Below are positions 37,503 to 45,829 of a stretch of DNA of 64,000 nt, piece after piece. Each line of letters begins with the position of its first letter. Position 1 is the first letter of the stretch. The notes beneath the pieces were generated by a model. That model searched no databases. It had not been told where the DNA came from and was given only the letters and a program-made list of their open reading frames with translations. The stretch is taken from NCBI RefSeq assembly GCF_013149785.1, contig NZ_JABEZU010000005.1:124001-188000 (forward strand), read 5' to 3'. Origin of the DNA: Isoptericola halotolerans. Its GTDB lineage: Bacteria > Actinomycetota > Actinomycetes > Actinomycetales > Cellulomonadaceae. A program made the translations under genes and the position numbers.

Positions 37503-39086
37503 TCAGATGCGGCTGTCGGCCTGAGACTCGTAGACGCTGGCCGGCAGGACGCCGTCGACCGTCTGGTGCTGCGCCGCGGCGACCTGTGTCGCGGAGAGCT
37601 CCGTGGCGGCGTCGGAGGTGGTCTCGATCTCGCGGGCGTCGGCCGGGACACCGTCCAGGCTCGGCATCATCGCGGCGAGCTGGGGACGCCACGTGGCGAA
37701 CCGGTCCGGGAAGCACCGGTCGAGCAGGTCCACCATCGCCGAGACGGCCGTGGACGCACCGGGGGAGGCGCCGAGCAACCCGGCGATCGAGCCGTCGGCG
37801 GCCGAGACGATCTCGGTACCGAACTGCAGGACGCCCTTGCCGTCGGCGTCGCGCTTGATCACCTGGACGCGCTGGCCCGCGGTGATCGTCTCCCAGTCCT
37901 TGGGGTGCGCGGTGGGCATGAACTGCTGCAGCGCGTGGAACTTGGTCTCGGGTGCGGCGACGACCTGGCCGACGAGGTACTGCGTGAGGTCGAGGTTCTT
38001 CAGGCCCGCGCCGAGCATCGAGGTGAGGTTGTGCGCTCGCAGCGAGGTGACGAGGCCCAGGTACTTGCCCTTCTTGAGGTACTTGGGGCTGAACCCTGCG
38101 TAGGGCCCGAACATCAGGTAGCTCTTGCCGTCAACGACGCGGGTGTCCAGGTGCGGCACGGACATCGGCGGGGCACCGACGTCGGCCTTGCCGTAGACCT
38201 TGGCCTGGTGCTGGGCGACGATCTCCGGGTTGTCGGTGCGCAGGAACTCGCCGGAGATCGGGAAGCCGCCGAAGCCCTTGATCTCGGGGATGCCGGCCGA
38301 CTGGAGCAGCGGCAGGGCGCCCCCGCCCGCGCCGACGAACACGAAGCGGGCCTTGAGGGTCGACATCCGCTGGGGTGCGTTCCACGAGCGGTCCTTGACA
38401 CGCAGGCGCCAGCCGCCGTCGCGGGTGCGCTTGAGCGACCTGACCTCGTGCTGGAGCTGCAGCTCTGCGCCACCTGCCACCAGCCCGTCGACGAGCTGAC
38501 GGGTCAGGTTGCCGAAGTCGACGTCGGTGCCGGCGACGGAGCGGGTGGCGGCGATCGGCTCCTCGGTGTCGCGCTCGGTCGTGAGCAACGGCGCCCAGCG
38601 GTTGATCTCGGTGCGGTCCGTGGAGAACTCGAGGTCGCGGAAGAGCGGGTGCGCGCTGAGCGTGCTGTGCCGGCGGCGCAGGTAGTCGACGTTCTTCGCG
38701 CCCCGGACGAAGGTCATGTGGGGAGTGCGGCTGACGAAGGACGAGTCCGCGAGGCGGCCCGTGGCGAGCAGGTGGTGCCAGAGCTCGCGCGACGTCTGGA
38801 ACTGCTCGTTGATCGACACCGCCTTGGAGATGTCGACGGTGCCGTCGGGCTTCTCCGGGGTGTAGTTGAGCTCGCACAGGGCGGCATGTCCGGTGCCGGC
38901 GTTGTTCCACGGGTTGGACGACTCGAGCGCGACGTCGTCGAGGCGCTCGATGATGCGGATCGACCACGTCGGCTCGACCTGCTGGATGAGCGTGCCGAGA
39001 GTGGCGCTCATGATGCCACCGCCGATGAGGACGACGTCGACGGCGTCGGTGGAGCCGTTGCTGGAGGCCGTTGCGCGCGTAGTCAC
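37503..39086 (-). CDS. mqo: Malate:quinone oxidoreductase
   Basis: The product is 527 residues from the GTG at 39086. The FAD site is VDVVLIGGGIMSATLGTLIQQVEPTWSIRIIERLD. ALESSNPWNNAGTGHAALCELNYTP and the C-terminal GLLGASPGASTAVSAMVDLLDRCFP are Mqo signatures. This peripheral membrane enzyme oxidises malate to oxaloacetate and reduces menaquinone, in parallel with malate dehydrogenase. The start is chosen because TAGCAT lies 6 bases upstream (39093-39098 on the complementary strand), giving a leaderless mRNA. A CRP/GlxR-like site lies just upstream. Confidence 0.96.
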   Translation of the reverse strand: MTTRATASSNGSTDAVDVVLIGGGIMSATLGTLIQQVEPTWSIRIIERLDDVALESSNPWNNAGTGHAALCELNYTPEKPDGTVDISKAVSINEQFQTSRELWHHLLATGRLADSSFVSRTPHMTFVRGAKNVDYLRRRHSTLSAHPLFRDLEFSTDRTEINRWAPLLTTERDTEEPIAATRSVAGTDVDFGNLTRQLVDGLVAGGAELQLQHEVRSLKRTRDGGWRLRVKDRSWNAPQRMSTLKARFVFVGAGGGALPLLQSAGIPEIKGFGGFPISGEFLRTDNPEIVAQHQAKVYGKADVGAPPMSVPHLDTRVVDGKSYLMFGPYAGFSPKYLKKGKYLGLVTSLRAHNLTSMLGAGLKNLDLTQYLVGQVVAAPETKFHALQQFMPTAHPKDWETITAGQRVQVIKRDADGKGVLQFGTEIVSAADGSIAGLLGASPGASTAVSAMVDLLDRCFPDRFATWRPQLAAMMPSLDGVPADAREIETTSDAATELSATQVAAAQHQTVDGVLPASVYESQADSRI

Positions 39087-39105
39087 CAGATCATGCTACG
39101 ACGCT

Positions 39106-39121
39106 GGTGAAAAGTGTCACA
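39106..39121. promoter_or_regulatory. CRP/GlxR-like operator upstream of mqo
   Basis: GGTGAAAAGTGTCACA matches the cAMP-receptor/GlxR pattern TGTGANNNNNNTCACA with one mismatch in the outer arm. It lies 20-35 bases upstream of the mqo start, which is also the predicted start of transcription. There it would overlap the -35 region and repress. The spacer also contains two further GGTCACA half-sites. Confidence 0.5.
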
Positions 39122-39158
39122 AAGAATGAGAGCAAGGTCACAGGCTCCTGACCTGCAG

Positions 39159-39175
39159 TGATGTGGGTCACATCA
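39159..39175. repeat. Perfect palindrome at the 3' end of pdxH
   Basis: TGATGTG and CACATCA form exact 7-base arms around GGT, and the repeat reaches into the last codon of pdxH. It could be a second operator for the mqo promoter about 75 bases away or part of a pdxH 3' structure. The TGTGGGTCACA core resembles the CRP/GlxR half-sites nearby. Confidence 0.5.
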
Positions 39176-39841
39176 GGGCCACAGGAACTCCTTGGTCCAC
39201 CGCCGACCGCTCGTGTCCGGTCGGCAGTACCGGACCCGCGTCTGGCCGGTCCCGGCGCCGGAGCCCCAGAACTCCACGTCGCGCGGGCGCAGGCACCAGG
39301 CGGTCCAGGTCGGGGCGACGAGCTCGGGGTCGGCGCGGACCCGGTCGAGGGCGTCGGCCCACGCGGCACGATGCTCGCCCACGGCGGCGAGCGTCTCGCT
39401 CTGGCGGCCCACCAGTCCGGCCGCGCGCGAGGCGTCGGGCCGGGCGCGGAAGTCCGCCGCCCCGGCGTCGGGGTCCGAGACCGCGGTGCCGGTGACGCGC
39501 ACCTGCCGACCCGTCTCCCGCCAGAGGAAGGTCAGGGCGGCGCGGGGGTCGGACGCCAGGTCGACGCCCTTGGGGCTCGTGGCGTGCCCCGCGAACCACC
39601 AGCCCTCAGGGGTCAGGTCCTTGAGGATCACCGTGCGGGCGTGCACCGCTCCGCGCCCGTCCGACGTCGACAGGGTCATCGCGTGCGGACCGGTCGCCCC
39701 GGCGGCGACCGTCTCCTCGAACCAGCTCTCGAAGAGCGCGTGCGGCGTCGCGGGGAGGTCGTCGAGATCCTCGACGTCCCAGGCCGTCAGGCCGTCAGGG
39801 AGCACGGGCAGCGCGCGCAGGCGCTCGCGGAAGCCGGTCAC
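39173..39841 (-). CDS. pdxH: Pyridoxamine 5'-phosphate oxidase
   Basis: A 222-residue FMN enzyme. Conserved pieces are PHAMTLSTSDGRGAVHARTVILKDLTPEGWWFAGHATSPKG (FMN site), ALTFLWRETGRQVRVTGTA and the C-terminal WKEFLWP-like RWTKEFLWP. It converts pyridoxine or pyridoxamine phosphate to PLP. The GTG start at 39841 is supported by GGAGG 6-10 bases upstream. It may be transcribed alone. Confidence 0.9.
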   Translation of the reverse strand: MTGFRERLRALPVLPDGLTAWDVEDLDDLPATPHALFESWFEETVAAGATGPHAMTLSTSDGRGAVHARTVILKDLTPEGWWFAGHATSPKGVDLASDPRAALTFLWRETGRQVRVTGTAVSDPDAGAADFRARPDASRAAGLVGRQSETLAAVGEHRAAWADALDRVRADPELVAPTWTAWCLRPRDVEFWGSGAGTGQTRVRYCRPDTSGRRWTKEFLWP

Positions 39842-39951
39842 AGGTCCTCCTCGTCGATCGGGTGGTCCTGCGACGCTAGCGGACCGCTTGTGACCTCGGC
39901 CCGGTGGCGGAAGGATGTCAGCGACCCGCCCCTGGCCTCAGGAGGACCGCG

Positions 39952-40647
39952 ATGACGTTCGAGCCCGGTGCGCAGCCGGCCCGCTCCACTCCCGACGGCG
40001 GCCGGATCGCCCGCAGGCCGGGCACCGGCCAGCTCGTGTCCGTCGCGTCGATGTTCCCGCCGGAGCCGGCGACGAGGAGCACGGGGCTGGTGGAGCGCCT
40101 CGACGGTCGTCGCACCCAGGTCGCGCTGCTCGCCGCCGCGCTGGTGCTCGCCCTCGTCGCCTCGCTCGGTGTGGCGCTGGTCTGGTCCGCGAACCGCAAG
40201 CTCGCCGGGGAGGTGGAGGTCGCGCTGGCCCAGGCGGAGTCGGCGCAGGCCGAGTCCGCGCAGCTGCGCGCCGCGCTGGAGGCCGGTCCCGACACGGAGA
40301 CGGTCGACGCGCTGGCCGGACGGCTCGAGAGCGTCGAGGCCTGGACCGGGCTCCCCGCCGAGGGGACCACCGGCATGGCCGACCTGCAGACCCGGCTGCT
40401 CGAGGTGTCGAACGGGATCGACAGCCTGGAGTCGAACCTGCAGGACGGCCTCGGCACCGTGCGCACCGACCTCGCGAGCGTGCGCAACGACCTGCGGGCC
40501 GACCAGGACGCCACCACCGACACCGACATCGACGCCGTGCGCCAGGAGATCGGCGACCTCCGGGGTGCCGTGGACGGCATCCGCCAGGATGTCGGCGTCC
40601 TGTGCTGGGCGCTGGCCTACCGCACCGACGTCGCGGCGTCCTGCTGA
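39952..40647 (+). CDS. Membrane-anchored coiled-coil protein of unknown function
   Basis: The product is 231 residues from the ATG at 39952, which is preceded by CAGGAGGAC. The N-terminal 60 residues are Pro/Arg-rich and cytoplasmic, followed by one membrane helix (QVALLAAALVLALVASLGVALVW). A long heptad-like region follows (AGEVEVALAQAESAQAESAQLRAALEA through VRQEIGDLRGAVDGIRQDVGVLC), a predicted coiled coil outside the membrane. Two cysteines lie near the C-terminus (C at VLCWALAYRTDVAASC), possibly a disulfide. The function is unknown; anchored coiled coils often act in envelope organisation. Confidence 0.7.
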   Translation: MTFEPGAQPARSTPDGGRIARRPGTGQLVSVASMFPPEPATRSTGLVERLDGRRTQVALLAAALVLALVASLGVALVWSANRKLAGEVEVALAQAESAQAESAQLRAALEAGPDTETVDALAGRLESVEAWTGLPAEGTTGMADLQTRLLEVSNGIDSLESNLQDGLGTVRTDLASVRNDLRADQDATTDTDIDAVRQEIGDLRGAVDGIRQDVGVLCWALAYRTDVAASC

Positions 40648-40675
40648 GCGGCTCGGGCTCCAAGACCGTCCGGCC

Positions 40676-41683
40676 TCAGCACCACCAGGGGTCGAGGGCG
40701 TGCTTGCCGTGCGTCGTACCTGATGCGACCGCCCGGAGCACCGTGGGACCTTCGTGGAGGGGATGGACGTGTGGAGTGCAGGGGGCGTAGACACCCTGAT
40801 CGATGAGTTCCTGGATCTCGTCCAGCAGACCCCGGAAGACGGGACGTGCTGCGTCGGCCAGGGCACCGAGGTGGAGCCCCTTGATCTGCACCGGGTGGGA
40901 GAACACCAGGTCATGGGTGGTGAGGCTCGCTTCTCCGGACGCGGCACCGAGGACCACGATGCGTCCGGTGAAGGGCTTGGTGACAGACAGGCTCGTCGCG
41001 AAGGTCTTCTTCCCGACGGACTCGAGGACCAGATCAACACCTCCGCTCCGGCGGATGATCTCCGCCGCCAGGTCGGGGCGGTCGGCATCGAGGACGGTGT
41101 CCACACCGAGCGATCGGACGATGCCGTGCTTCGCCGGTGAGGCGGTGGCGATCACCTGCGCACCGTAGTGGCGGGCGATTCTGACAGCGGCCTGTCCCAC
41201 GCCACCTGCCGCCGCGTGGATGAGGACGACGTCACCGTGCGCGATCTCGCCCAGGGGCCTGAGTGCCGCCAGTGCGGTCGCCCAGTTCAGCACCAGACCC
41301 AGAGCCTCGGCGTCGCTCCAGCCCGACGGTACCGGGAGCACTCCCGCCGCGGCAGGCATCGTCATGTGCTCGGCGAACGCCCCACGCCCGGCTCCTATGA
41401 CGTGTGTCCCTACCGGGTGGGGGTCCTCGACGTCGACCCCGGCGGCGATGATCTCGCCGGCCGCCTCGAAGCCCGCCACATAGGGAACCTCGGGCCCGCC
41501 CCCGTAGGTCCCTCGGCTCTGCATCACGTCCGCAAAGTTGACCCCGGCTGCCTCCACGCGGACCAGGTAGTCGCCCGGGCCGGGGGCGGTCGGTCGCGGG
41601 TAGTCGTCCTGGAGGGTGAGGCCGCTCGGTCCGCCGCGCGATCGTTGGACGAGGGCTCGCATCGTGTCGTTCTCGGTCGTCAT
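40676..41683 (-). CDS. Zinc-independent quinone oxidoreductase (MDR family)
   Basis: The product is 335 residues from the ATG at 41683. It belongs to the medium-chain dehydrogenase/reductase quinone reductase branch: VRVEAAGVNFADVMQSRGTYGG, VGTHVIGAGRGAFAEHM, the NADP site IHAAAGGVGQAAVRIARHYGAQVIATAS, and LVLESVGKKTFATSLS. The catalytic Cys/His zinc ligands of alcohol dehydrogenases are missing, as expected for quinone or enone reductases. It follows a MerR regulator by 46 bases on the same strand, which suggests control of detoxification of electrophiles. Confidence 0.85.
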   Translation of the reverse strand: MTTENDTMRALVQRSRGGPSGLTLQDDYPRPTAPGPGDYLVRVEAAGVNFADVMQSRGTYGGGPEVPYVAGFEAAGEIIAAGVDVEDPHPVGTHVIGAGRGAFAEHMTMPAAAGVLPVPSGWSDAEALGLVLNWATALAALRPLGEIAHGDVVLIHAAAGGVGQAAVRIARHYGAQVIATASPAKHGIVRSLGVDTVLDADRPDLAAEIIRRSGGVDLVLESVGKKTFATSLSVTKPFTGRIVVLGAASGEASLTTHDLVFSHPVQIKGLHLGALADAARPVFRGLLDEIQELIDQGVYAPCTPHVHPLHEGPTVLRAVASGTTHGKHALDPWWC

Positions 41684-41689
41684 GCCCGC

Positions 41690-41722
41690 ACCGTAGAACC
41701 CTCCCTCGTACGTGAAGGTCAA
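41690..41722 (-). promoter_or_regulatory. MerR-type promoter of the quinone reductase
   Basis: TTGACC (41717-41722) and TACGGT (41690-41695) on the minus strand are separated by 21 bases, longer than the 17-18 of normal promoters and typical of MerR-activated ones. The spacer starts ACCTTC and ends GAGGGT, an imperfect dyad of the ACCTTS/SAAGGT type. The -10 ends 6 bases before the ATG at 41683, so the mRNA would be leaderless. It lies between the merR-type gene and the reductase gene. Confidence 0.4.
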
Positions 41723-41729
41723 GCCGATG

Positions 41730-42095
41730 TCATCGGCGGCCGTCGCGAGCCCGTGCGAGGAAGCCCTCGAGTGCCGACCGCCGGGCGACGAGCGCGGTGA
41801 TGCGGTCGTCGAGCCGATCGCGATAGCGTCGAACCTCCGCGAGGAACTCGGCGGACGGCAGCTCCGGATCGACCCCGGGATCGTCTCCGGGGCGCGACAA
41901 GAGCGTCATGATCAGCCTCACGGACAGGCCTGACGCCAGCAAGGAGCGGATCACCCGGACCCGCTCGAGGGTGGAGGGGCAGTAGTCGCGGTACCCGTTG
42001 CTGCAACGGCCCGGGACGATCAGTCCTTCGCCTTCGTAGAAGCGCAGCGATCTGACGCTGACGCCGCTGGCCCTCGATGCCTCACCGATCCTCAT
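41730..42095 (-). CDS. MerR family transcriptional regulator
   Basis: The product is 121 residues from the ATG at 42095 (MRIGEASRASGVSVRSLRFYEGEGLIVPGR). The N-terminal HTH-wing is typical of MerR, and the coiled-coil dimer region follows (LASGLSVRLIMTLL...EFLAEVRRYRDRLDDRITALVARRSALEGFL). No C-terminal metal-binding cysteines remain: the single Cys positions (CSNGYRDYCPS) lie in the DNA-binding part. An organic electrophile, drug or redox signal is more likely than a heavy metal. It is transcribed just upstream of the quinone reductase it probably controls. Confidence 0.85.
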   Translation of the reverse strand: MRIGEASRASGVSVRSLRFYEGEGLIVPGRCSNGYRDYCPSTLERVRVIRSLLASGLSVRLIMTLLSRPGDDPGVDPELPSAEFLAEVRRYRDRLDDRITALVARRSALEGFLARARDGRR

Positions 42096-42256
42096 GCCAG
42101 ACGGCAACGAGTGCCGGCAGCGTCTTCTTCCATTGCATCATCGTCGTCGACTGCAGCACGTGGTCTCTCCTGTCGTGACCCGGCCGCCTCGCCACAGCTG
42201 GCGACCCGAGGCCCTGCGGTCCTGCCGCACGGATGGCCGGTGCCGCGCGGCCGCCG

Positions 42257-42262
42257 TAGCGT
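42257..42262 (+). promoter_or_regulatory. Leaderless-type -10 of the DHA2 exporter gene
   Basis: TAGCGT lies 7 bases before the GTG at 42270. This favours 42270 over the in-frame GTG at 42261 as the start, because 42261 lies within the hexamer. No Shine-Dalgarno sequence precedes either. Confidence 0.5.
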
Positions 42263-42269
42263 GACCGGC

Positions 42270-43616
42270 GTGGACACGCCCCTGCGGCGACGTGTGCTGA
42301 TCGTCGCGATCCTCGCCTCGTTCGTCTCGTTCCTCGACGGCACCGTGGTGACCGTGGCGCTGCCTGCGATCGCCGAGGAGCTCGGCGGGCCGGGCGAGGC
42401 CGGGCTGACGCTCCAGCAGTGGGTCGTCGACGGGTACCTGGTGACCCTGGGGTCGTTCATCCTGCTCGCCGGGTCCCTGTCCGACGTGCATGGGCGACGC
42501 CGCATCCTGCGGGTCGGGCTCGTCGGCTTCGCCGTCGCCTCGGTGCTGTGCGCCGTGGCACCCACAGGGCCGGTCCTCGTCGTGGCACGCCTGCTGCAGG
42601 GGGTGGCCGGGGCGCTGCTGGTCCCGAGCTCGCTCGCGCTCATCATCTCGACGTTCGACGGCCCCGCCCAGGCGCGCGCGATCGGCACCTGGACGGCGTG
42701 GACCGGCACGGCGATGATCGTCGGCCCGTTCGTCGGCGGCGGCCTGGTCGACCTCGTCTCCTGGCGCTGGGTGTTCTGGATCAACCTGCCGGTGGTCGCG
42801 GTGACCCTGGTGCTGCTGCGGCGCGTGCCGCCGTCGGGCGTGGTCGCCGGACGGCGCATCGACCTGCTCGGCGCGGCGCTCGCAGCCCTCGGGCTGGCGG
42901 CCGCGGTGCTGGGGCTCATCGAGCAGATCTGGCCGATGGTGGGGGTCGGGGCGGTGCTGCTCGTGGCGTTCGTCGTCGTCGAGCGGCGGTCCGCCGACCC
43001 GATGCTGCCGTTGCGCCTGTTCCGGGTGCGCAACTTCGCGTGGGGCAACCTCGCCACGGCGGCCGTCTACGGCGCCCTGGCCTTCGGCGGCTTCGTGCTC
43101 ACGTTGTTCCTGCAGCAGGTCGCCGGGTACTCCGCGACGGCCGCGGGGGTGGCCCAGCTGCCGACGACGTTCGCGATGCTCCTGCTCTCCACGCGCTTCG
43201 GCACCCTGGCCGGCCGCTACGGCGCCCGCTGGTTCATGACCGTCGGTCCGGTGGTCGCCGGGTGCGGTTTCCTGCTGATGCTCACCATGGATGCCGAGGC
43301 CACCTACGTCACGCAGGTGCTCCCCGGCATCCTGGTGTTCGGTCTGGGCCTGGCCGTCACCGTGGCGCCCCTGACCGCGGCGATCCTCGGGTCGGTGCCG
43401 TCGTCGGACGCGGGCATCGCCTCGGCCGTGAACAACGCGGTCTCCCGGGTGGCGGGGCTGGTGGTCATCGCCTTCGCGGGCGTGATCCTCGGCGGGGTGC
43501 TCGACGTGGCCTCCTTCCACCGTGCGCTGGTGGTCACCGCGGTGCTGCTCGTCGTCGGTGGCCTGGTGAGCATGGTGGGGATCCGCGACGATCGCACGCC
43601 GCGTACCGGCGGCTGA
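42270..43616 (+). CDS. MFS transporter, DHA2 family (14-helix drug exporter type)
   Basis: The product is about 448 residues from the GTG at 42270 (VDTPLRRRVLIVAILASFVSFLDGTVVTVALPAIAEEL). The A motif GSLSDVHGRRRILRVG and the C motif GTAMIVGPFVGGGLVDLVSWRWVFWINLPV are diagnostic of drug:H+ antiporters. Twelve to fourteen hydrophobic segments can be traced through LVVGGLVSMVGI at the end. No resistance spectrum can be inferred. The upstream 42096-42256 holds no gene; the MerR gene is divergent. The next gene is an unrelated epimerase. Confidence 0.88.
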   Translation: MDTPLRRRVLIVAILASFVSFLDGTVVTVALPAIAEELGGPGEAGLTLQQWVVDGYLVTLGSFILLAGSLSDVHGRRRILRVGLVGFAVASVLCAVAPTGPVLVVARLLQGVAGALLVPSSLALIISTFDGPAQARAIGTWTAWTGTAMIVGPFVGGGLVDLVSWRWVFWINLPVVAVTLVLLRRVPPSGVVAGRRIDLLGAALAALGLAAAVLGLIEQIWPMVGVGAVLLVAFVVVERRSADPMLPLRLFRVRNFAWGNLATAAVYGALAFGGFVLTLFLQQVAGYSATAAGVAQLPTTFAMLLLSTRFGTLAGRYGARWFMTVGPVVAGCGFLLMLTMDAEATYVTQVLPGILVFGLGLAVTVAPLTAAILGSVPSSDAGIASAVNNAVSRVAGLVVIAFAGVILGGVLDVASFHRALVVTAVLLVVGGLVSMVGIRDDRTPRTGG

Positions 43617-43677
43617 TCCTTCTGCCGGTGGCAGAAGAGGCGTGCCGCGACGGCCCGGACGGTCCAGGGTGGCAGGC

Positions 43678-44661
43678 ATGAGACTCCTGGTGCTGGGTGG
43701 TTCGGCGTTCCTGTCCCGGGCGGTCGCGGCCGAGGCGGTGGCCCGGGGGCACCACGTGACCGCCGTGAACCGGGGGAGGTCCGGCCCGGTGCCCGACGGC
43801 GTCCGGCACCTGCGTCTGGACCGTGCGGACCCGGTCCCGGTCGACGTCGCGGCCGAGGACGTCGACGCCGTCGTCGACGTGTCCGGCACGCCGTCGCACG
43901 TGCGGCGGGCCGTCGCCGCCTGGCCCGGCGCGCACTGGGTGCTGGTCTCGACGATCAACGTCTACGCCGACGACGCTGACCCGGCGGGACCGGGTGCGGG
44001 GAGGCTGCGCGACCCCGAGCCGGCGGACGTCGGTCCCGCGGGGCCGGAGACGTACGGCGCGATGAAGATCGCCTGCGAACAGCTGGTGCGCGACGGCGTC
44101 GCGAGCGCCGCCGTCGTCCGTCCCGGGCTGATCGTGGGTCCCGGAGACCCCACAGGGCGCTTCGCCTACTGGCCTGCGCGGATGCGGAGGGTGCTCGAGG
44201 ACCCGCGGTCGGCGGACGTCCTGGCCCCCGGCCGGCCGGCCGATCCGGTGCAGGTGCTCGACGTCCGCGACCTCGCCACGTGGATCGTCGACCTCGCCGA
44301 GCGGCGCACGGTGGGGACGTACGACGCCGTGGGCCCGGTGACTCCGCTCGGGGAGGTGCTGGACGGTGTCGCCCGGGGCTGCGGTGCCTCGCCGCGCTGG
44401 CGATGGCTCGACGACGCGACCCTCGTCGCGCACGACGTGCGGCCCTGGGCGGGGGAGCGGTCGGTCCCGCTGTGGTTGCCTCGGCCGCGGTACGACGGGC
44501 TCGCGGCGCACGACGCCGCTCCCGCCCTGGCCGCCGGTCTGCGACCGCGGTCCGTCCAGGACACCGCCCGCGACGTCCTGGCGTGGCTGCGGGCCGACCC
44601 CACGGCGTCCGTGACGGGCCTGACGGTCGAGCAGGAGGACGAGATCCTCGGACGCGCCTGA
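43678..44661 (+). CDS. NAD-dependent epimerase/dehydratase family protein (extended SDR)
   Basis: The 327-residue product starts MRLLVLGGSAFLSRAVAAEAVARGHHVTAVNRG, an SDR Rossmann fold with GGSAFL in place of GGxGxxG. VLVSTINVYADDADPAG includes the active-site Ser/Tyr region, and YGAMKIACEQLV has the catalytic YxxxK. ADPVQVLDVRDLATWIVDLAERRTVGTYDAVG also fits nucleoside-sugar-type reductases. Family members of this kind (isoflavone reductase/NmrA- or epimerase-like) modify small metabolites; the substrate is unknown. Confidence 0.8.
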   Translation: MRLLVLGGSAFLSRAVAAEAVARGHHVTAVNRGRSGPVPDGVRHLRLDRADPVPVDVAAEDVDAVVDVSGTPSHVRRAVAAWPGAHWVLVSTINVYADDADPAGPGAGRLRDPEPADVGPAGPETYGAMKIACEQLVRDGVASAAVVRPGLIVGPGDPTGRFAYWPARMRRVLEDPRSADVLAPGRPADPVQVLDVRDLATWIVDLAERRTVGTYDAVGPVTPLGEVLDGVARGCGASPRWRWLDDATLVAHDVRPWAGERSVPLWLPRPRYDGLAAHDAAPALAAGLRPRSVQDTARDVLAWLRADPTASVTGLTVEQEDEILGRA

Positions 44662-44763
44662 CGCGCGCCCGGCGCGGGGTGGTGCGGGTGAAAACGGGGG
44701 CGGACCTGGCGTTCTGCACCTCTCGAGGGGTGTCGGAGAGCCGGGGACGGTTACCGTCGAACG

Positions 44764-45822
44764 GTGACCGAGGACGAGATCACCGCCGGCGTGCAGCTCT
44801 GCCTGCCCGACGGCTCGTTGGACCCCGACGCCGTGGGCTGGACCCGCGAGCCCCTGCACGACACGTCGGGCATCGGCCGTGGGCGACGGCGGGGGCGCGA
44901 CAAACGGTGGGAGTACTGGGGCATCATGACGCCGACGCACGTCGTCGCGGTGACGACCGCGGCGCTCGACTACGCGGCCCTGCACCAGGTGTACGTCCTG
45001 GAGCGCTCCACGGGGATCGAGACGGACGACGTGGTCGTCGCTCCGTTGTCGGGGACGGCCGAGCTGCCCGGCACCATCGGTGGCGGCGCGGTGCGGTCGC
45101 GCACGCGGCGCGTGGAGATCGCCGTGGACGACGCGCACCGGACCGCCGAGCCGGCCGAGCGCGGCGGGCACAGCGGGTACCGCCCCGCGACCCGCCTGCG
45201 GGCCCGGACCTCCAGGGTCGAGCTGGACGTCGTCATCGCCCGTCCGGCCACGCACGAGGTGCTGGGAGTCGTCGTCCCCTGGTCGTCGCGTCGTTTCCAG
45301 TACACCGTCAAGGACGTCGGGCGTCCCGTGCGCGGGTCGTTGCGTGTCGACGGCACGAGCCACGCGATCGCCGGGCCGGCGTGGGCGGTGCACGACCACG
45401 GTCGCGGCCGCTGGCCGTACTCGGTGTCGTGGCAGTGGGGCGTCGGCTTCGGCACGGTGCGCGACGCCGCGGGGCGGGAGCGCCGGGTCGGGCTGCAGCT
45501 CGGTGGGTCGTGGACGCGCCAGGGCCCGACGACGGAGAACGCCGTGTTCGTCGACGGCCGGCTGCACAAGATCCACGACGAGCTCGAGTGGTCCTTCGAC
45601 CCGCACGCCTACCTGCGGCCCTGGCACGTGCGGGGTGAACGTCTGGACCTGTCGTTCGCACCCTTCTTCGACCGGGTGAGCCGGACGAACCTCGGTGTCG
45701 TCGCCTCGGCGACGGACCAGTGCTTCGGACGGTGGTCGGGGTGGGTCACGACAGACTCCGGCGAGCGGCTGGACGTCGGACGTCTGGAGGGGTGGGCCGA
45801 GGACGTCCGTCAGCGGTGGTGA
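44764..45822 (+). CDS. DUF2804 domain-containing protein
   Basis: A 352-residue protein of the DUF2804 family, with CLPDGSLDPDAVGWTREPLHDTSG, KRWEYWGIMTPTHVVAVTTAALDYAAL and HDHGRGRWPYSVSWQWGVGFG. These HxHGRxxWPY and WNWG-type motifs define the family, whose fold is beta-rich and whose function is undescribed. TACCGT lies 6 bases before the GTG at 44764, so translation is probably leaderless. It is convergent with the lipoprotein gene; the stops lie within 8 bases. Confidence 0.85.
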   Translation: MTEDEITAGVQLCLPDGSLDPDAVGWTREPLHDTSGIGRGRRRGRDKRWEYWGIMTPTHVVAVTTAALDYAALHQVYVLERSTGIETDDVVVAPLSGTAELPGTIGGGAVRSRTRRVEIAVDDAHRTAEPAERGGHSGYRPATRLRARTSRVELDVVIARPATHEVLGVVVPWSSRRFQYTVKDVGRPVRGSLRVDGTSHAIAGPAWAVHDHGRGRWPYSVSWQWGVGFGTVRDAAGRERRVGLQLGGSWTRQGPTTENAVFVDGRLHKIHDELEWSFDPHAYLRPWHVRGERLDLSFAPFFDRVSRTNLGVVASATDQCFGRWSGWVTTDSGERLDVGRLEGWAEDVRQRW

Positions 45823-45829
45823 GTCCTGG

